This document shows positions 50,469-58,849 of a stretch of 64,000 nucleotides of DNA, piece after piece (within the stretch, counting starts at the first letter, position 1; each line of letters opens with the position of its first letter). Source of the stretch: Microbacterium aurum (lineage in GTDB: Bacteria > Actinomycetota > Actinomycetes > Actinomycetales > Microbacteriaceae); NCBI RefSeq assembly GCF_016907815.1, contig NZ_JAFBCQ010000001.1:744001-808000 (forward strand), read 5' to 3'. The notes under the pieces were generated by a model. It saw only the letters and a program-made list of their open reading frames with translations, was not told the origin of the DNA and did no database searches. The position numbers and the translations under genes are program-made.

Positions 50469-51416
50469 ATGACCGCCACTGTCACCCCGGCACCCGTCCC
50501 GGCATCCGTGCTGCGCCCGGTGCGCAAAGACGCGAGCGAGCGGCGTCGTCGGCGCATCGGGAAGATCCTCACCTACGTCGTGATGAGCGGCTTCGGGGTT
50601 CTCTTCCTCTTCCCGCTCGTTTTCATGTTCGTCTCCAGCCTCAAGCCCGACGCGCAGATCCTGCGCGACGTCAACTCGCCGGCGGCCTTCCTCCCCGTCG
50701 GCGACATCAGCCTCGACAACTACTTCGGCGTCTTCGACCGCGTTCCCGTCGCCCAGTTCATGTTCAACTCGGTGCTGGTCACCGTGCTGACCGTGGGCCT
50801 GGGGCTCATCGTCAACTCGATGGCCGGCTTCGCCCTGTCACGGCTGAGGTGGAAGGGGCGGCTCGTCGTGATGGCCCTGATCATCGCGACCCTCATCGTG
50901 CCGTTCGAGACGATCGCCGTGCCGATGGTCTACTGGGTGTCCCACCTGCCGACTCTGGTGATGGAAGGCGGCGTGCTGAAGTACGACTTCGGCTGGCTGA
51001 ACACCTACCAGGTGCAGATCGTGCCGTTCATCGCCAACGCGTTCTCGATCTTCCTGTTCGCGCAGTACTTCTCGACGATTCCGGCCTCGCTCGATGAGGC
51101 GGCGCGCATCGACGGCGCCAGCTGGTTCACCGTCTACCGGCGCATCATCGTGCCGCTGTCGGGGCCGGCGTTCGCGACCGTCGCGATCCTCACGTTCCTT
51201 CCCGCATGGAACCAGTACCTGTGGCCGCTCATGGTGGTGCAGAAGGAGGGCCTGAGGCCCGTGATGGTCGGGATGCAGTACTTCTTCCAACTGAACACGG
51301 CGTGGGGAGAGGTCATGGCGTACACCTCGCTGATCACCCTCCCCGTCCTCATCGTGTTCCTCGTCTTCCAGCGCGCGTTCGTCAGCAGCATCGCGGCCAG
51401 CGGAGTGAAGGGCTAA
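50469..51416 (+). CDS. ABC sugar transporter permease (MalG/UgpE type)
   Basis: 315 residues, six helices. EAA loop ASLDEAARIDGASWFTVYRRIIVPLSGPAF, and the class end FQRAFVSSIAASGVKG. It is the second half of the membrane channel with the gene at 49524. The glycosidase gene follows 6 bases later. Confidence 0.95.
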   Translation: MTATVTPAPVPASVLRPVRKDASERRRRRIGKILTYVVMSGFGVLFLFPLVFMFVSSLKPDAQILRDVNSPAAFLPVGDISLDNYFGVFDRVPVAQFMFNSVLVTVLTVGLGLIVNSMAGFALSRLRWKGRLVVMALIIATLIVPFETIAVPMVYWVSHLPTLVMEGGVLKYDFGWLNTYQVQIVPFIANAFSIFLFAQYFSTIPASLDEAARIDGASWFTVYRRIIVPLSGPAFATVAILTFLPAWNQYLWPLMVVQKEGLRPVMVGMQYFFQLNTAWGEVMAYTSLITLPVLIVFLVFQRAFVSSIAASGVKG

Positions 51417-51422
51417 GCGCAC

Positions 51423-52424
51423 ATGTTCGACCTCTCCTCCTCCTGGGTCTGGGACTACTGGTTCGCCGACGACGGTGAGACCTACCACCTCTTCTTCCTC
51501 TATGCCTCGCGCGCCCTGCACGACCCGGACGCGCGCCACTACCGGGCCTCGGTCGGCCACGCCGTGTCCGACGACCTCGTGACGTGGACGCCGGTCGCCG
51601 ACGCGATCGTCCGCGGCGAAGCGGGCAGCTTCGACGACCTTGCGACCTGGACCGGCTCGACCGTCCGCGGCGACGACGGGCTCTGGTACCTCTTCTACAC
51701 GGGGTCGTCGCTGGCGCCCGACGGCAAGAACGTGCAGCGGATCGGCTGTGCGACCTCGCCCGATCTCCTGGTGTGGACGAAGGCGCCGGGGCCGCTGCTG
51801 TCGGCCTCCGGCCCCTGGTACGAGACGCTCGCCGACGGCGACTGGCACGACGAGGCGTTCCGCGACCCCTGGGTGTTCGCCGACCCCGATGGCGACGGCT
51901 GGCACATGCTGGTGACCGCCCGTGCCCCCGAGGGGCCGGCCTTCGGCCGGGGCGTCATCGGCCACGGCTGGTCACCCGACCTGAAGACGTGGGAGCTGCG
52001 ACCGCCGCTGTCGGCGCCCAGCGAGCGGGGCTTCGGGCAGCTCGAGGTCATGCAGGTCGAGGTCGTCGACGGGCGGCCCGTGCTGCTGTTCTCCTGCCTG
52101 GCGGAGCACGCGATGCCGGCCCGCGCCGCCGAACGCGGCGGTACGTGGGCGGTTCCCGCGGCGAGCGTGCTCGGGCCGTTCGACGTCGAGGAGGCCTACC
52201 CCCTCACCGACGCGAGCCTCTACGTCGGGCGGCTGCTCCGACGGCGCGACGACGGTCAGTGGCTGCTGTTCGCTTTCCACAACCTCGACGAGCACGGCGC
52301 GTTCGTGGGCGGCATCACCGACCCCCTTCCCGTCGGCTGGGTCGATGGCCGCCTCACCGTGCGGGAATCGGCGACCCGTCCGCCCGCCGCTCATCCAGGT
52401 GGCGTCGGTACCCTGGAGTCATGA
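51423..52424 (+). CDS. glycoside hydrolase, GH32/GH68-like five-bladed propeller
   Basis: 333 residues, cytosolic (no signal peptide). The first blade has the nucleophile region [19 protein letters not shown], then WTGSTV, the RDP element FRDPWVF (about residue 145) and a candidate acid/base Glu in [10 protein letters not shown]. Acts on imported beta-fructosides or related sugars, as the operon suggests; the exact bond is not certain. It ends overlapping rlmN by 4 bases. Shorter than classical GH32 because the C-terminal sandwich is missing. Confidence 0.75.
   Translation: MFDLSSSWVWDYWFADDGETYHLFFLYASRALHDPDARHYRASVGHAVSDDLVTWTPVADAIVRGEAGSFDDLATWTGSTVRGDDGLWYLFYTGSSLAPDGKNVQRIGCATSPDLLVWTKAPGPLLSASGPWYETLADGDWHDEAFRDPWVFADPDGDGWHMLVTARAPEGPAFGRGVIGHGWSPDLKTWELRPPLSAPSERGFGQLEVMQVEVVDGRPVLLFSCLAEHAMPARAAERGGTWAVPAASVLGPFDVEEAYPLTDASLYVGRLLRRRDDGQWLLFAFHNLDEHGAFVGGITDPLPVGWVDGRLTVRESATRPPAAHPGGVGTLES
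52409..52414 (+). promoter_or_regulatory. -10 hexamer TACCCT, leaderless start of rlmN
   Basis: TACCCT ends 6 bases before the rlmN ATG at 52421, inside the end of the glycosidase gene, so rlmN has its own promoter. Confidence 0.55.
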
Positions 52425-53656
52425 CCGATCCCAGCCCCGTGCGCACCACCCGTCCCCGTCAGGTGCGCCCGCGCGCGGAAGGCTGGACCCAGCGGCTCGA
52501 CGCCGAGGGCAAGCCCCTCCTGCAGTTCGCCGCCCCCAAGAAGGGGATGCCGCCCGTACACCTCGCCGACGTCACGCCCGAGCAGCGCGTCGAGAAGGTC
52601 AAGGAGTTGGGGCTGCCGGGGTTCCGGGCGAAGCAGGTCGAGAAACACTACTTCCAGCACTACACGTCGGATCCCGCCGCAATGACCGACCTCCCGGCAT
52701 CCGGTCGGGAGGAGCTCGTCGCGGGCCTGCTGCCGCATCTGCTCACCGAGGTGCGACGGCTGGAGACCGACCGCGGCGACACGATCAAGTTCCTCTGGAA
52801 GCTGCACGATGGGGCGCTCGTCGAGTCGGTGCTCATGCGCTACCCCGGTCGCATCACCCTGTGCGTGTCGTCGCAAGCGGGGTGCGGCATGAACTGTCCG
52901 TTCTGCGCGACGGGCCAGGCGGGACTCACCCGCAACATGTCGGCGGCGGAGATCATCGAGCAGGTCGTCCGCGCGAACGCGGCGATCCGCGCCGGTGAGC
53001 TGGGCCCCGCCGAGCACGCCGACGAGCGCGTCACCAACATCGTCTTCATGGGGATGGGGGAGCCCCTCGCCAACTACAACCGGGTGATGCAGGCCGTCCG
53101 CACGATGGTCGACAAGGATCACGGCCTCGGGATGAGCGCGCGCGGTGTGACGGTGTCGACCGTGGGCCTCGTGCCGGCGATCAACAAACTCGCCGCCGAG
53201 GACATCCCGGTGACCTTCGCGCTGTCGCTGCACGCGCCCGACGACCAGCTGCGCGACGAGATGATCCCGATCAACTCGCGCTGGAAGGTCGACGAGGCGC
53301 TGGATGCCGCGCGCGGCTACTTCGAGAAGACCGGCCGCCGCGTGTCGATCGAGTACGCCCTGATCAAGGACATGAACGATCACGCGTGGCGCGCCGATCT
53401 GCTCGCGACGAAGCTCAACGAGCGCGGCCGCGGGTGGGTGCACGTGAACCCGATTCCGCTGAACCCGACGCCCGGGTCGGTGTGGACGGCCTCCGAGAAG
53501 GACGTGCAGCGCGAGTTCGTCCGCCGCCTCAACGAAGCCGGCATCCCGACGACCCTCCGCGACACCCGCGGCAAGGAGATCGACGGCGCGTGCGGCCAGC
53601 TCGTCGCGACCGAGGAAGACCGCGCGGTCGCGGCATCCGTCCCCGTCGAGGTGTGA
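52421..53656 (+). CDS. rlmN: 23S rRNA (adenine-2503-C2)-methyltransferase RlmN
   Basis: 411 residues. Radical SAM enzyme methylating A2503 of 23S rRNA (and tRNA A37). The cluster motif CxxxCxxC is C-G-M-N-C-P-F-C ([21 protein letters not shown]), with [12 protein letters not shown], the S-adenosyl site TVGLVPAI, and the C-terminal catalytic Cys in EIDGACGQL. The first 45 residues are a hydrophilic actinobacterial extension. The ATG is fixed by TACCCT 6 bases upstream. Confidence 0.97.
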   Translation: MTDPSPVRTTRPRQVRPRAEGWTQRLDAEGKPLLQFAAPKKGMPPVHLADVTPEQRVEKVKELGLPGFRAKQVEKHYFQHYTSDPAAMTDLPASGREELVAGLLPHLLTEVRRLETDRGDTIKFLWKLHDGALVESVLMRYPGRITLCVSSQAGCGMNCPFCATGQAGLTRNMSAAEIIEQVVRANAAIRAGELGPAEHADERVTNIVFMGMGEPLANYNRVMQAVRTMVDKDHGLGMSARGVTVSTVGLVPAINKLAAEDIPVTFALSLHAPDDQLRDEMIPINSRWKVDEALDAARGYFEKTGRRVSIEYALIKDMNDHAWRADLLATKLNERGRGWVHVNPIPLNPTPGSVWTASEKDVQREFVRRLNEAGIPTTLRDTRGKEIDGACGQLVATEEDRAVAASVPVEV

Positions 53657-53688
53657 CCGCCGCCGGCCCACAGCATCCGCCACGGCGT

Positions 53689-53694
53689 TAGTTT
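53689..53694 (+). promoter_or_regulatory. -10 hexamer TAGTTT, leaderless start of the aldo/keto reductase gene
   Basis: TAGTTT ends 6 bases before the ATG at 53701. Confidence 0.5.
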
Positions 53695-53700
53695 GGGGGA

Positions 53701-54714
53701 ATGGTCAATTATCGCTATCTCGGCAACAGCGGCTTCAAGGTCTCGGAGATCACGTACGGCAATTGGGTGACCCACGCCTCCCAGGTGGGAAACGAGGCCG
53801 CCATCGCGACGGTTCACAAGGCGCTCGACCTCGGCATCACGTCGTTCGATACCGCGGATGCCTACGCCAACACCGCCGCGGAGGTCGTGTTGGCCGACGC
53901 GCTGAAAGGCCTCGAGCGCACCGACTACGAGGTCTTCACGAAGGTCTACTGGCCCATCGGCAAGAAGGGGCCGAACGATCAGGGTCTGTCGCGCAAGCAC
54001 CTCTTCGACGGCATCCACGGCTCTCTCCGTCGACTGAACGTCGACTACGTCGACCTGTACCAGGCGCACCGCTTCGACTACGAGACCCCGCTCGAGGAGA
54101 CGATGCAGGCGTTCGCCGATATCGTGCGCCAGGGCAAGGCCCTCTACATCGGCGTCAGCGAGTGGACGGCTGAGCAGCTGCGCGAAGGCGCCGCACTCGC
54201 CAAGGAGCTGAACTTCCAGCTCGTCAGCAACCAGCCGCAGTACTCGGCGCTCTGGCGCGTCATCGAGGGCAAGGTCGTGCCGACCTCCGAAGAGCTCGGC
54301 ATCTCTCAGATCGTCTGGTCGCCGATGGCGCAGGGCGTGCTCAGCGGCAAGTACCTGCCCGGTCAGCCCGTTCCCGACGGCTCGCGGGCGACCGACGAGA
54401 AGAGCGGGGCGAACTTCATCAAGCGCTTCCTGCAGGACGACACGCTCGCCGCCGTGCAGAAGCTCAAGCCGATCGCCGAGCAGGCGGGCCTCACCATGCC
54501 GCAGCTGGCGATCGCATGGGTGCTGCAGAACCCGAACGTCTCGGCGGCTCTCGTGGGTGCCTCGCGTCCCGAGCAGCTCGAGGACTCCGTCAAGGCGTCC
54601 GGCGTCGTCCTCGATGCCGAGGTGATGTCGGCGATCGATGAGGCCCTCGCACCCGCCGCGGTCACCGACCCCGAGGAGACCTACACGGTCTCGCCGGCCT
54701 CGCGTCCGCTCTGA
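53701..54714 (+). CDS. aldo/keto reductase, Kv-beta/YghZ-like
   Basis: 337 residues, (beta/alpha)8 barrel. Catalytic tetrad visible: Asp and Tyr in FDTADAYANTAAE, Lys in FTKVYWP, His in YQAHRFD. NADP-binding end: WSPMAQGVLSGKYLPG and LVGASRPEQLEDSVKA. The N-terminal MVNYRYLGNSGFKVSEITYGNW is the potassium-channel beta-subunit type. It reduces aldehydes or ketones; substrate unknown. Single-gene unit with its own leaderless promoter. Confidence 0.94.
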   Translation: MVNYRYLGNSGFKVSEITYGNWVTHASQVGNEAAIATVHKALDLGITSFDTADAYANTAAEVVLADALKGLERTDYEVFTKVYWPIGKKGPNDQGLSRKHLFDGIHGSLRRLNVDYVDLYQAHRFDYETPLEETMQAFADIVRQGKALYIGVSEWTAEQLREGAALAKELNFQLVSNQPQYSALWRVIEGKVVPTSEELGISQIVWSPMAQGVLSGKYLPGQPVPDGSRATDEKSGANFIKRFLQDDTLAAVQKLKPIAEQAGLTMPQLAIAWVLQNPNVSAALVGASRPEQLEDSVKASGVVLDAEVMSAIDEALAPAAVTDPEETYTVSPASRPL

Positions 54715-54745
54715 GCGCTCTCACGGTGAGAAACGTCGTCTGACG

Positions 54746-55240
54746 ATGGTCACGACGAGCGCCGGCATCCTGCTGTACCGGACCGATCCGGACGGCAAGG
54801 TGTCGGCGCTCGTCGCACATATGGGCGGTCCGTTCTGGGCGCGCAAGGACGAGGGGGCCTGGTCGATCCCGAAGGGAGAGTTCGACCCGCGGTCGGAGTC
54901 GGCGAGGGATGCCGCCGCGCGCGAGTTCCGCGAAGAGCTCGGCGTCGATCCGCCGGACGTCCCGTATGTCGAGCTCGGCACCTTCGCGTACTCTTCGGGC
55001 TCGAAGAAGGTCACGGTGTTCTGCGGCGACGGCACGGGATTCCTCGCCTCCGACGCCGACCGCGCCGCGCTCGTGTTCGGCGAGTTCGAGATGGAGTGGC
55101 CGCCGCGGTCGGGACGCCGTCAGAGCTTTCCCGAGATCGACCGCGTGGCCTGGATGCCGCTCGCGGAAGCCGGTCCCCGCCTGGTCGCCGGGCAGCGACC
55201 GGCGCTCGACGCGTTGGAAGTGCTGCTGCGTCAGGAATGA
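54746..55240 (+). CDS. Nudix hydrolase
   Basis: 164 residues. Nudix box complete: G-x5-E-x7-R-E-F-x-E-E-L-G-V in KGEFDPRSESARDAAAREFREELGV (about residues 43-67). The C-terminal region (FEMEWPPRSGRRQSFPEIDRVAWMP) is that of the bis(5'-nucleosyl)-tetraphosphatase/MutT-related NUDT2-like group common in actinobacteria. Start ATG at 54746, since the segment before it matches no family. Confidence 0.9.
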   Translation: MVTTSAGILLYRTDPDGKVSALVAHMGGPFWARKDEGAWSIPKGEFDPRSESARDAAAREFREELGVDPPDVPYVELGTFAYSSGSKKVTVFCGDGTGFLASDADRAALVFGEFEMEWPPRSGRRQSFPEIDRVAWMPLAEAGPRLVAGQRPALDALEVLLRQE

Positions 55241-55296
55241 CCCTCTTGCGGCCGTGCCGCCGCCGGCGAAGACTGTGCGCGACGAAGGGGGCCCTC

Positions 55297-55659
55297 ATGG
55301 CACACGGCGACATCACGCACATCGACATCCCGGTCGCGGACCTGGCGAAGGCCGCGGCGTTCTACTCCGAGCTGTTCGGATGGCAGATCGCGGAGCCGCC
55401 GGGCTTCGAGGGCTACCCGATGTGGTCGGCCCCCAACGGCATCAGCGGCGGCGGACTCGCCCCGCGCAGCGAGGGGTTCACCCAGCCGCGTTCGTACGTC
55501 GAGGTCGATTCGATCGACGACACCATCGCCAAGGCCGAGGCCGCGGGCGCAACCGTCGCCATGGGTAAGCAGCCGATCACGGCGAAGAGCTGGTGGGCGG
55601 TGATCGTCGACCCCGACGGCAACCACATCGGCCTGTTCGAGGGAACGACCCAGGACTAG
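55297..55659 (+). CDS. VOC family (glyoxalase-like) protein
   Basis: 120 residues, one vicinal-oxygen-chelate module: GDITHIDIPVADLAKAAAFYSELFGWQI, SYVEVDSIDDTIAKAEAAGATV, WWAVIVDPDGNHIGLFEG. Metal ligands H and E at the ends are in place. The substrate is not predictable. It overlaps the convergent RNase H gene by 4 bases. Confidence 0.9.
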   Translation: MAHGDITHIDIPVADLAKAAAFYSELFGWQIAEPPGFEGYPMWSAPNGISGGGLAPRSEGFTQPRSYVEVDSIDDTIAKAEAAGATVAMGKQPITAKSWWAVIVDPDGNHIGLFEGTTQD

Positions 55660-56201
55660 CGCTTCTTCGTCGGCGCCGCCGACACGTCGAGTTGAGGATG
55701 CAGGCCGCCCAGCGACGACCACGCACTCGCGGTGCCCTTCGCGGCGTGCTCGGCGCCACGGACGGCGCGTTCGTCGGCCCACTCGTTCAGCACGTGTCCG
55801 CGGTGCCCGCGCACGTGCTCGAGTACGACGTCGGGAAGTCCTGCCGCGCGGCGCGCGTCGCGAGCGGCGATGAGTTGTTCGAGCAGGTCGCGGTTCTTGG
55901 TGGGGGCTCCGGTGGAGGTTTTCCAGCCGCGTCGGCGGTGGCCATCCATCCACGAGGAGTATGTGTCGATCGCGTACTTCGAGTCCGCCTGCACGACCAG
56001 GTGAGGGATATCCGCGTGATCTTCGATGGCTTTCAGCATGCCCATGAGCTCGCCGATGTTGTTCGTGCCGACGGGGATGGCGCCCGCCGCCCAGTGGCCG
56101 TCCTCGCCGACCCACGCCCATCCCGTCGGTCCCGGGTTGCCCTTGCAGGCGCCGTCAGTAGCCACGGTGTAGGTGTCGGTCGGGTCGGTCGCAGAAGTCA
56201 C
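55656..56201 (-). CDS. rnhA: ribonuclease HI
   Basis: 181 residues from the GTG at 56201, whose -10 hexamer TACCGT lies 6 bases upstream. The DEDD metal site is complete: D16 (ATDGACKGNPGP), E51 (NNIGELMGML), D73 (QADSKYAID) and D143 (NEWADERA). It removes RNA from RNA-DNA hybrids. About 30 residues beyond the catalytic domain at the C-terminus have no known role. The frame upstream belongs to an ABC-ATPase remnant and is not part of the protein. Confidence 0.94.
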   Translation of the reverse strand: MTSATDPTDTYTVATDGACKGNPGPTGWAWVGEDGHWAAGAIPVGTNNIGELMGMLKAIEDHADIPHLVVQADSKYAIDTYSSWMDGHRRRGWKTSTGAPTKNRDLLEQLIAARDARRAAGLPDVVLEHVRGHRGHVLNEWADERAVRGAEHAAKGTASAWSSLGGLHPQLDVSAAPTKKR

Positions 56202-56207
56202 CGTTCG

Positions 56208-56213
56208 ACGGTA
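56208..56213 (-). promoter_or_regulatory. -10 hexamer TACCGT, leaderless start of rnhA
   Basis: TACCGT is followed by exactly 6 bases and the GTG at 56201; it fixes that start. Confidence 0.55.
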
Positions 56214-56254
56214 CTCGATGGGGCCGACGGCGGATGCCGCGGGTGCGTCGCGGT

Positions 56255-56578
56255 TCCTCTCGTGTCGGAGGTTGCCGGTAGCGTCGGGGTTGCCCTTCGA
56301 GTGCGCGCGGCCCTTCGTGCGGGTGTCGAGATCGAAGTCCGCGCAGAGCCGGCGTCGCACCGCGGCATCGGCCCCGCCGCAGCCCGTGCGCAGGCGGCAG
56401 AGCTGGTCGATCGCCTCGCCTCCGGACAGGTTCGGCCACAGGTCCACGGGTCGCCGCCGAGCACGGTTGCCGAGCCGGACGTCGGCCGCGCCAGCCCGAC
56501 CGTGAGGTCGAGCCCGTCGAGGGCGTGCACGCGGCCGTAGTGCTTCGTGAGGGCGTCCGTGCGGATGACGGCGGTCAT
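56255..56578 (-). pseudogene. remnant of an ABC exporter ATPase, Walker A and C-terminal part missing
   Basis: In one frame from the ATG at 56578: MTAVIRTDALTKHYGRVHAL (the usual ATPase start) followed directly by LARPTSGSATVLGGDPW, so the 20-30 residues with Walker A are deleted. In another frame from about 56450: VDLWPNLSGGEAIDQLCRL..., then DTRTKGRAHSKGN, after which the signature and Walker B are absent. One frameshift and two deletions; not a functional ATPase. Confidence 0.75.
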
Positions 56579-56656
56579 GCGCCGGATGCTACGCCGAGGG
56601 CGGGTGCAGGATAGATGCGACACCCGCCCTCTCCCCCGGTGCGTCGGGGACGGCGC

Positions 56657-57982
56657 TCAGATCTGCGAGCGCGGCCCGGGTTCGACGATCTTGTTGAAAC
56701 CGGTGACCGGCTGGTTCTCATCGAACGACACCACGGGCCGGCGGAACCCTCGGGTGAGGAAGACGAGGTACACGAGCCCGAGTCCCGTCCAGATGAGACC
56801 GACGATGAGCGCGTGATCGTCCAGGTTCACCCACAGCAGTCCGGTCAGCGCCATGCCGATCGCGGGCATCACGATGTAGTTGATGATGTCGCGCGGCGTC
56901 CGTCGACGTCCCTGGCGAATCGCGAACCAGGCGATCACCGAGATGTTCACGAAGGTGAACGCGATGAGGGCGCCGTAGTTGATGTAGTCGACGATCTGAT
57001 CGAGCGTGAACGCGATCGCCGCCAGGCTCACGATGCCGACCAGCACCACCGTGAACGCGGGCGTGTGGGTGCGGGGGCTGATGTAGCCGAAGAAGCGCTT
57101 CGGCAGCACGCCGTTGCGGCCCATGACCAGCAGCATGCGGGCGACCGAGGCGTGCGAGGCGAGCCACGACGCCAAGGTCGCCGCGAAGCCGGCCGCCGTC
57201 AGCACCGACTGCAGCACGATGCCGCCGACCTGCGAGCCGATCTCCGGCAGCGTTGAGTCGGCGATCGCCTCGGGCGGGAACGCCTCGTGCGCCGGGAAGC
57301 GCAGCTGCGTGAAGTAGGCCGCGACGAGGAAGATCGCGCCGCCCACCAGCACGGTCAGCAGGATCGCCCGCGGCATGGTCTTCGGGTTCTTCGCCTCCTC
57401 CGCGTACATCGTCACCGCGTCGAAGCCGATGAAGGAGAAGCAGACGATGGTCGCACCCGCCAGCACCGCGCCGAACTCGACCTCGGGGTGGAAGAACGGC
57501 TGCACCGAGGCGACCGTGCCGGCGCCGGCGCCCTGAACCAATTGCACGATGACCATGACGACGAACACCGCCATGACCACGATCGAGAAGATCAGCAGGA
57601 TCATGTTGACGTTGGAGGTGCCGCGCATCGTCAGGTAGATGATCCCGGTGACGCCCGCGGTGAAGGCCACCACCCACACCCATCCCGGGATGTCGGGGAG
57701 GAGCGCCTCCATGTAGCTGCGCAGGATCAGCGCGTTGACCATCGGCAGCAGCAGGTAGTCGATGAGCGACGTCCAGCCGACGAGGAAGCCGAGGCTCGGG
57801 TGCATCGATTCGCGGACGTACGTGTACGCGGAGCCGGCGCTCGGGATGACGCCGACCATCTTGCCGTAGCTGATCGCGGTGAAGCCCATGACGACGAGGG
57901 CGAGCGCGTAGGCGGCGGGGACGACGTTGTTGGTCTCGACGGCGACATAGCCGAAGGTGTCGAACACGACCGTCGGGGTCAT
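56657..57982 (-). CDS. APC superfamily amino-acid permease
   Basis: 441 residues from the ATG at 57982. About 11 transmembrane helices, with the APC patterns AISYGKMVGVIPSAGSAYTYV and SFIGFDAVTMYAEEAKNPKTMPRAI. The family sequence clearly continues upstream in frame (LARSLGVWSIVGLGLGY), completing the first helix, up to an ACG at 58081 preceded by AGGAGG. There is no ATG, GTG or TTG in that extension, so the true start is either ACG or the gene is start-impaired. The substrate (amino acids or polyamines) is unknown. Confidence 0.85.
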   Translation of the reverse strand: MTPTVVFDTFGYVAVETNNVVPAAYALALVVMGFTAISYGKMVGVIPSAGSAYTYVRESMHPSLGFLVGWTSLIDYLLLPMVNALILRSYMEALLPDIPGWVWVVAFTAGVTGIIYLTMRGTSNVNMILLIFSIVVMAVFVVMVIVQLVQGAGAGTVASVQPFFHPEVEFGAVLAGATIVCFSFIGFDAVTMYAEEAKNPKTMPRAILLTVLVGGAIFLVAAYFTQLRFPAHEAFPPEAIADSTLPEIGSQVGGIVLQSVLTAAGFAATLASWLASHASVARMLLVMGRNGVLPKRFFGYISPRTHTPAFTVVLVGIVSLAAIAFTLDQIVDYINYGALIAFTFVNISVIAWFAIRQGRRRTPRDIINYIVMPAIGMALTGLLWVNLDDHALIVGLIWTGLGLVYLVFLTRGFRRPVVSFDENQPVTGFNKIVEPGPRSQI

Positions 57983-58234
57983 GTAGCCGAGGCCGAGACC
58001 GACGATGGACCAGACTCCCAGAGAGCGCGCAAGGGTGGCGGAGCGAGAGGATGCCGACGTGGCGGCCAGTGACTCGTTCGTGATTCCTCCTGATGGTGAG
58101 GTGTTTCGGGTGCTCGAATACTAGGGTCGCCGTGTTTCGTTTGTGTAGCGTCGCCGTCACCTCCGATGACGCGTGGGCGCCATGTTCGGACGATTCGACC
58201 GGGGATCGCCCGTTCGCGGACGAAGGGTGTGGGC

Positions 58235-58708
58235 TCAGACCCCGCGCAGCCCGTCGGTGCGCTCGAAGATGAGGCTCGTGTTGGTCGCCGCGACGATGGA
58301 GTGCGTCGAGAGGTGGTCGGTGACGAAAGAGCGCAGGTCGGCGCTGTCGCGCCCGCGGAAGTGGATCACGAAGTCCTCCGCACCGGCGACATAGAAGTAC
58401 TGGGCGACATCGGGGTGGGTGCGCAGCTCCTCGGCGAAGCGGGTCAGCTGCGCGCGTGCCCCCGGGCGGATCCGCACCGAGACCAGAGCCTCGGTGCGGT
58501 ACCCCAGTGCTCCCGGGTCGACGTCGATCGTGAAGCGACGGATCACCCCGCGTGACACGAGACGCGAGATGCGCGCGTGGACGGTCGACGCGGCGAGGCC
58601 CAGGGTCGCGGCAAGACGACTGAGCGGCTGGCGGGCATCGTCGCGTAACTCGTCGATGAGTCGGAGATCGGCGGCATCCAGTGAAGGATCGGCGGGAGGA
58701 ACGGACAT
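58235..58708 (-). CDS. Lrp/AsnC family regulator (AldR-like)
   Basis: 157 residues. Winged-helix start (LDAADLRLIDELRDDARQPLSRLAATLGLAASTVHARISRL) and C-terminal RAM/effector domain. It is divergent from alanine dehydrogenase with 141 bases between, the classic AldR/ald arrangement, so it probably senses alanine and controls ald and itself. The -10 TATGCT sits 6 bases before its ATG. Confidence 0.92.
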   Translation of the reverse strand: MSVPPADPSLDAADLRLIDELRDDARQPLSRLAATLGLAASTVHARISRLVSRGVIRRFTIDVDPGALGYRTEALVSVRIRPGARAQLTRFAEELRTHPDVAQYFYVAGAEDFVIHFRGRDSADLRSFVTDHLSTHSIVAATNTSLIFERTDGLRGV

Positions 58709-58714
58709 CTTCCG

Positions 58715-58720
58715 AGCATA
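58715..58720 (-). promoter_or_regulatory. -10 hexamer TATGCT, leaderless start of the Lrp-family gene
   Basis: TATGCT is followed by exactly 6 bases and the ATG at 58708. Confidence 0.55.
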
Positions 58721-58721
58721 T

Positions 58722-58757
58722 TTCGGAACAGTGAGCCAGTTTCACCGAATTTTCGGA
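58722..58757. promoter_or_regulatory. candidate Lrp/AldR binding region
   Basis: TTCGG (58722-58726) and CCGAA (58745-58749) are inverted, with a second TTTTCGG-type half site at 58750-58756, between the two divergent starts. The spacing and AT content fit Lrp-family sites but no consensus can be confirmed from one locus. Confidence 0.45.
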
Positions 58758-58849
58758 TGCTCTTGTCGAGTGCCGAGCGGGCTGACATCGTGATCGCGCT
58801 GCACCGCTCCACCCCCTTTCCCGCGGACCATGTCGAAGGAATCCCGCCC

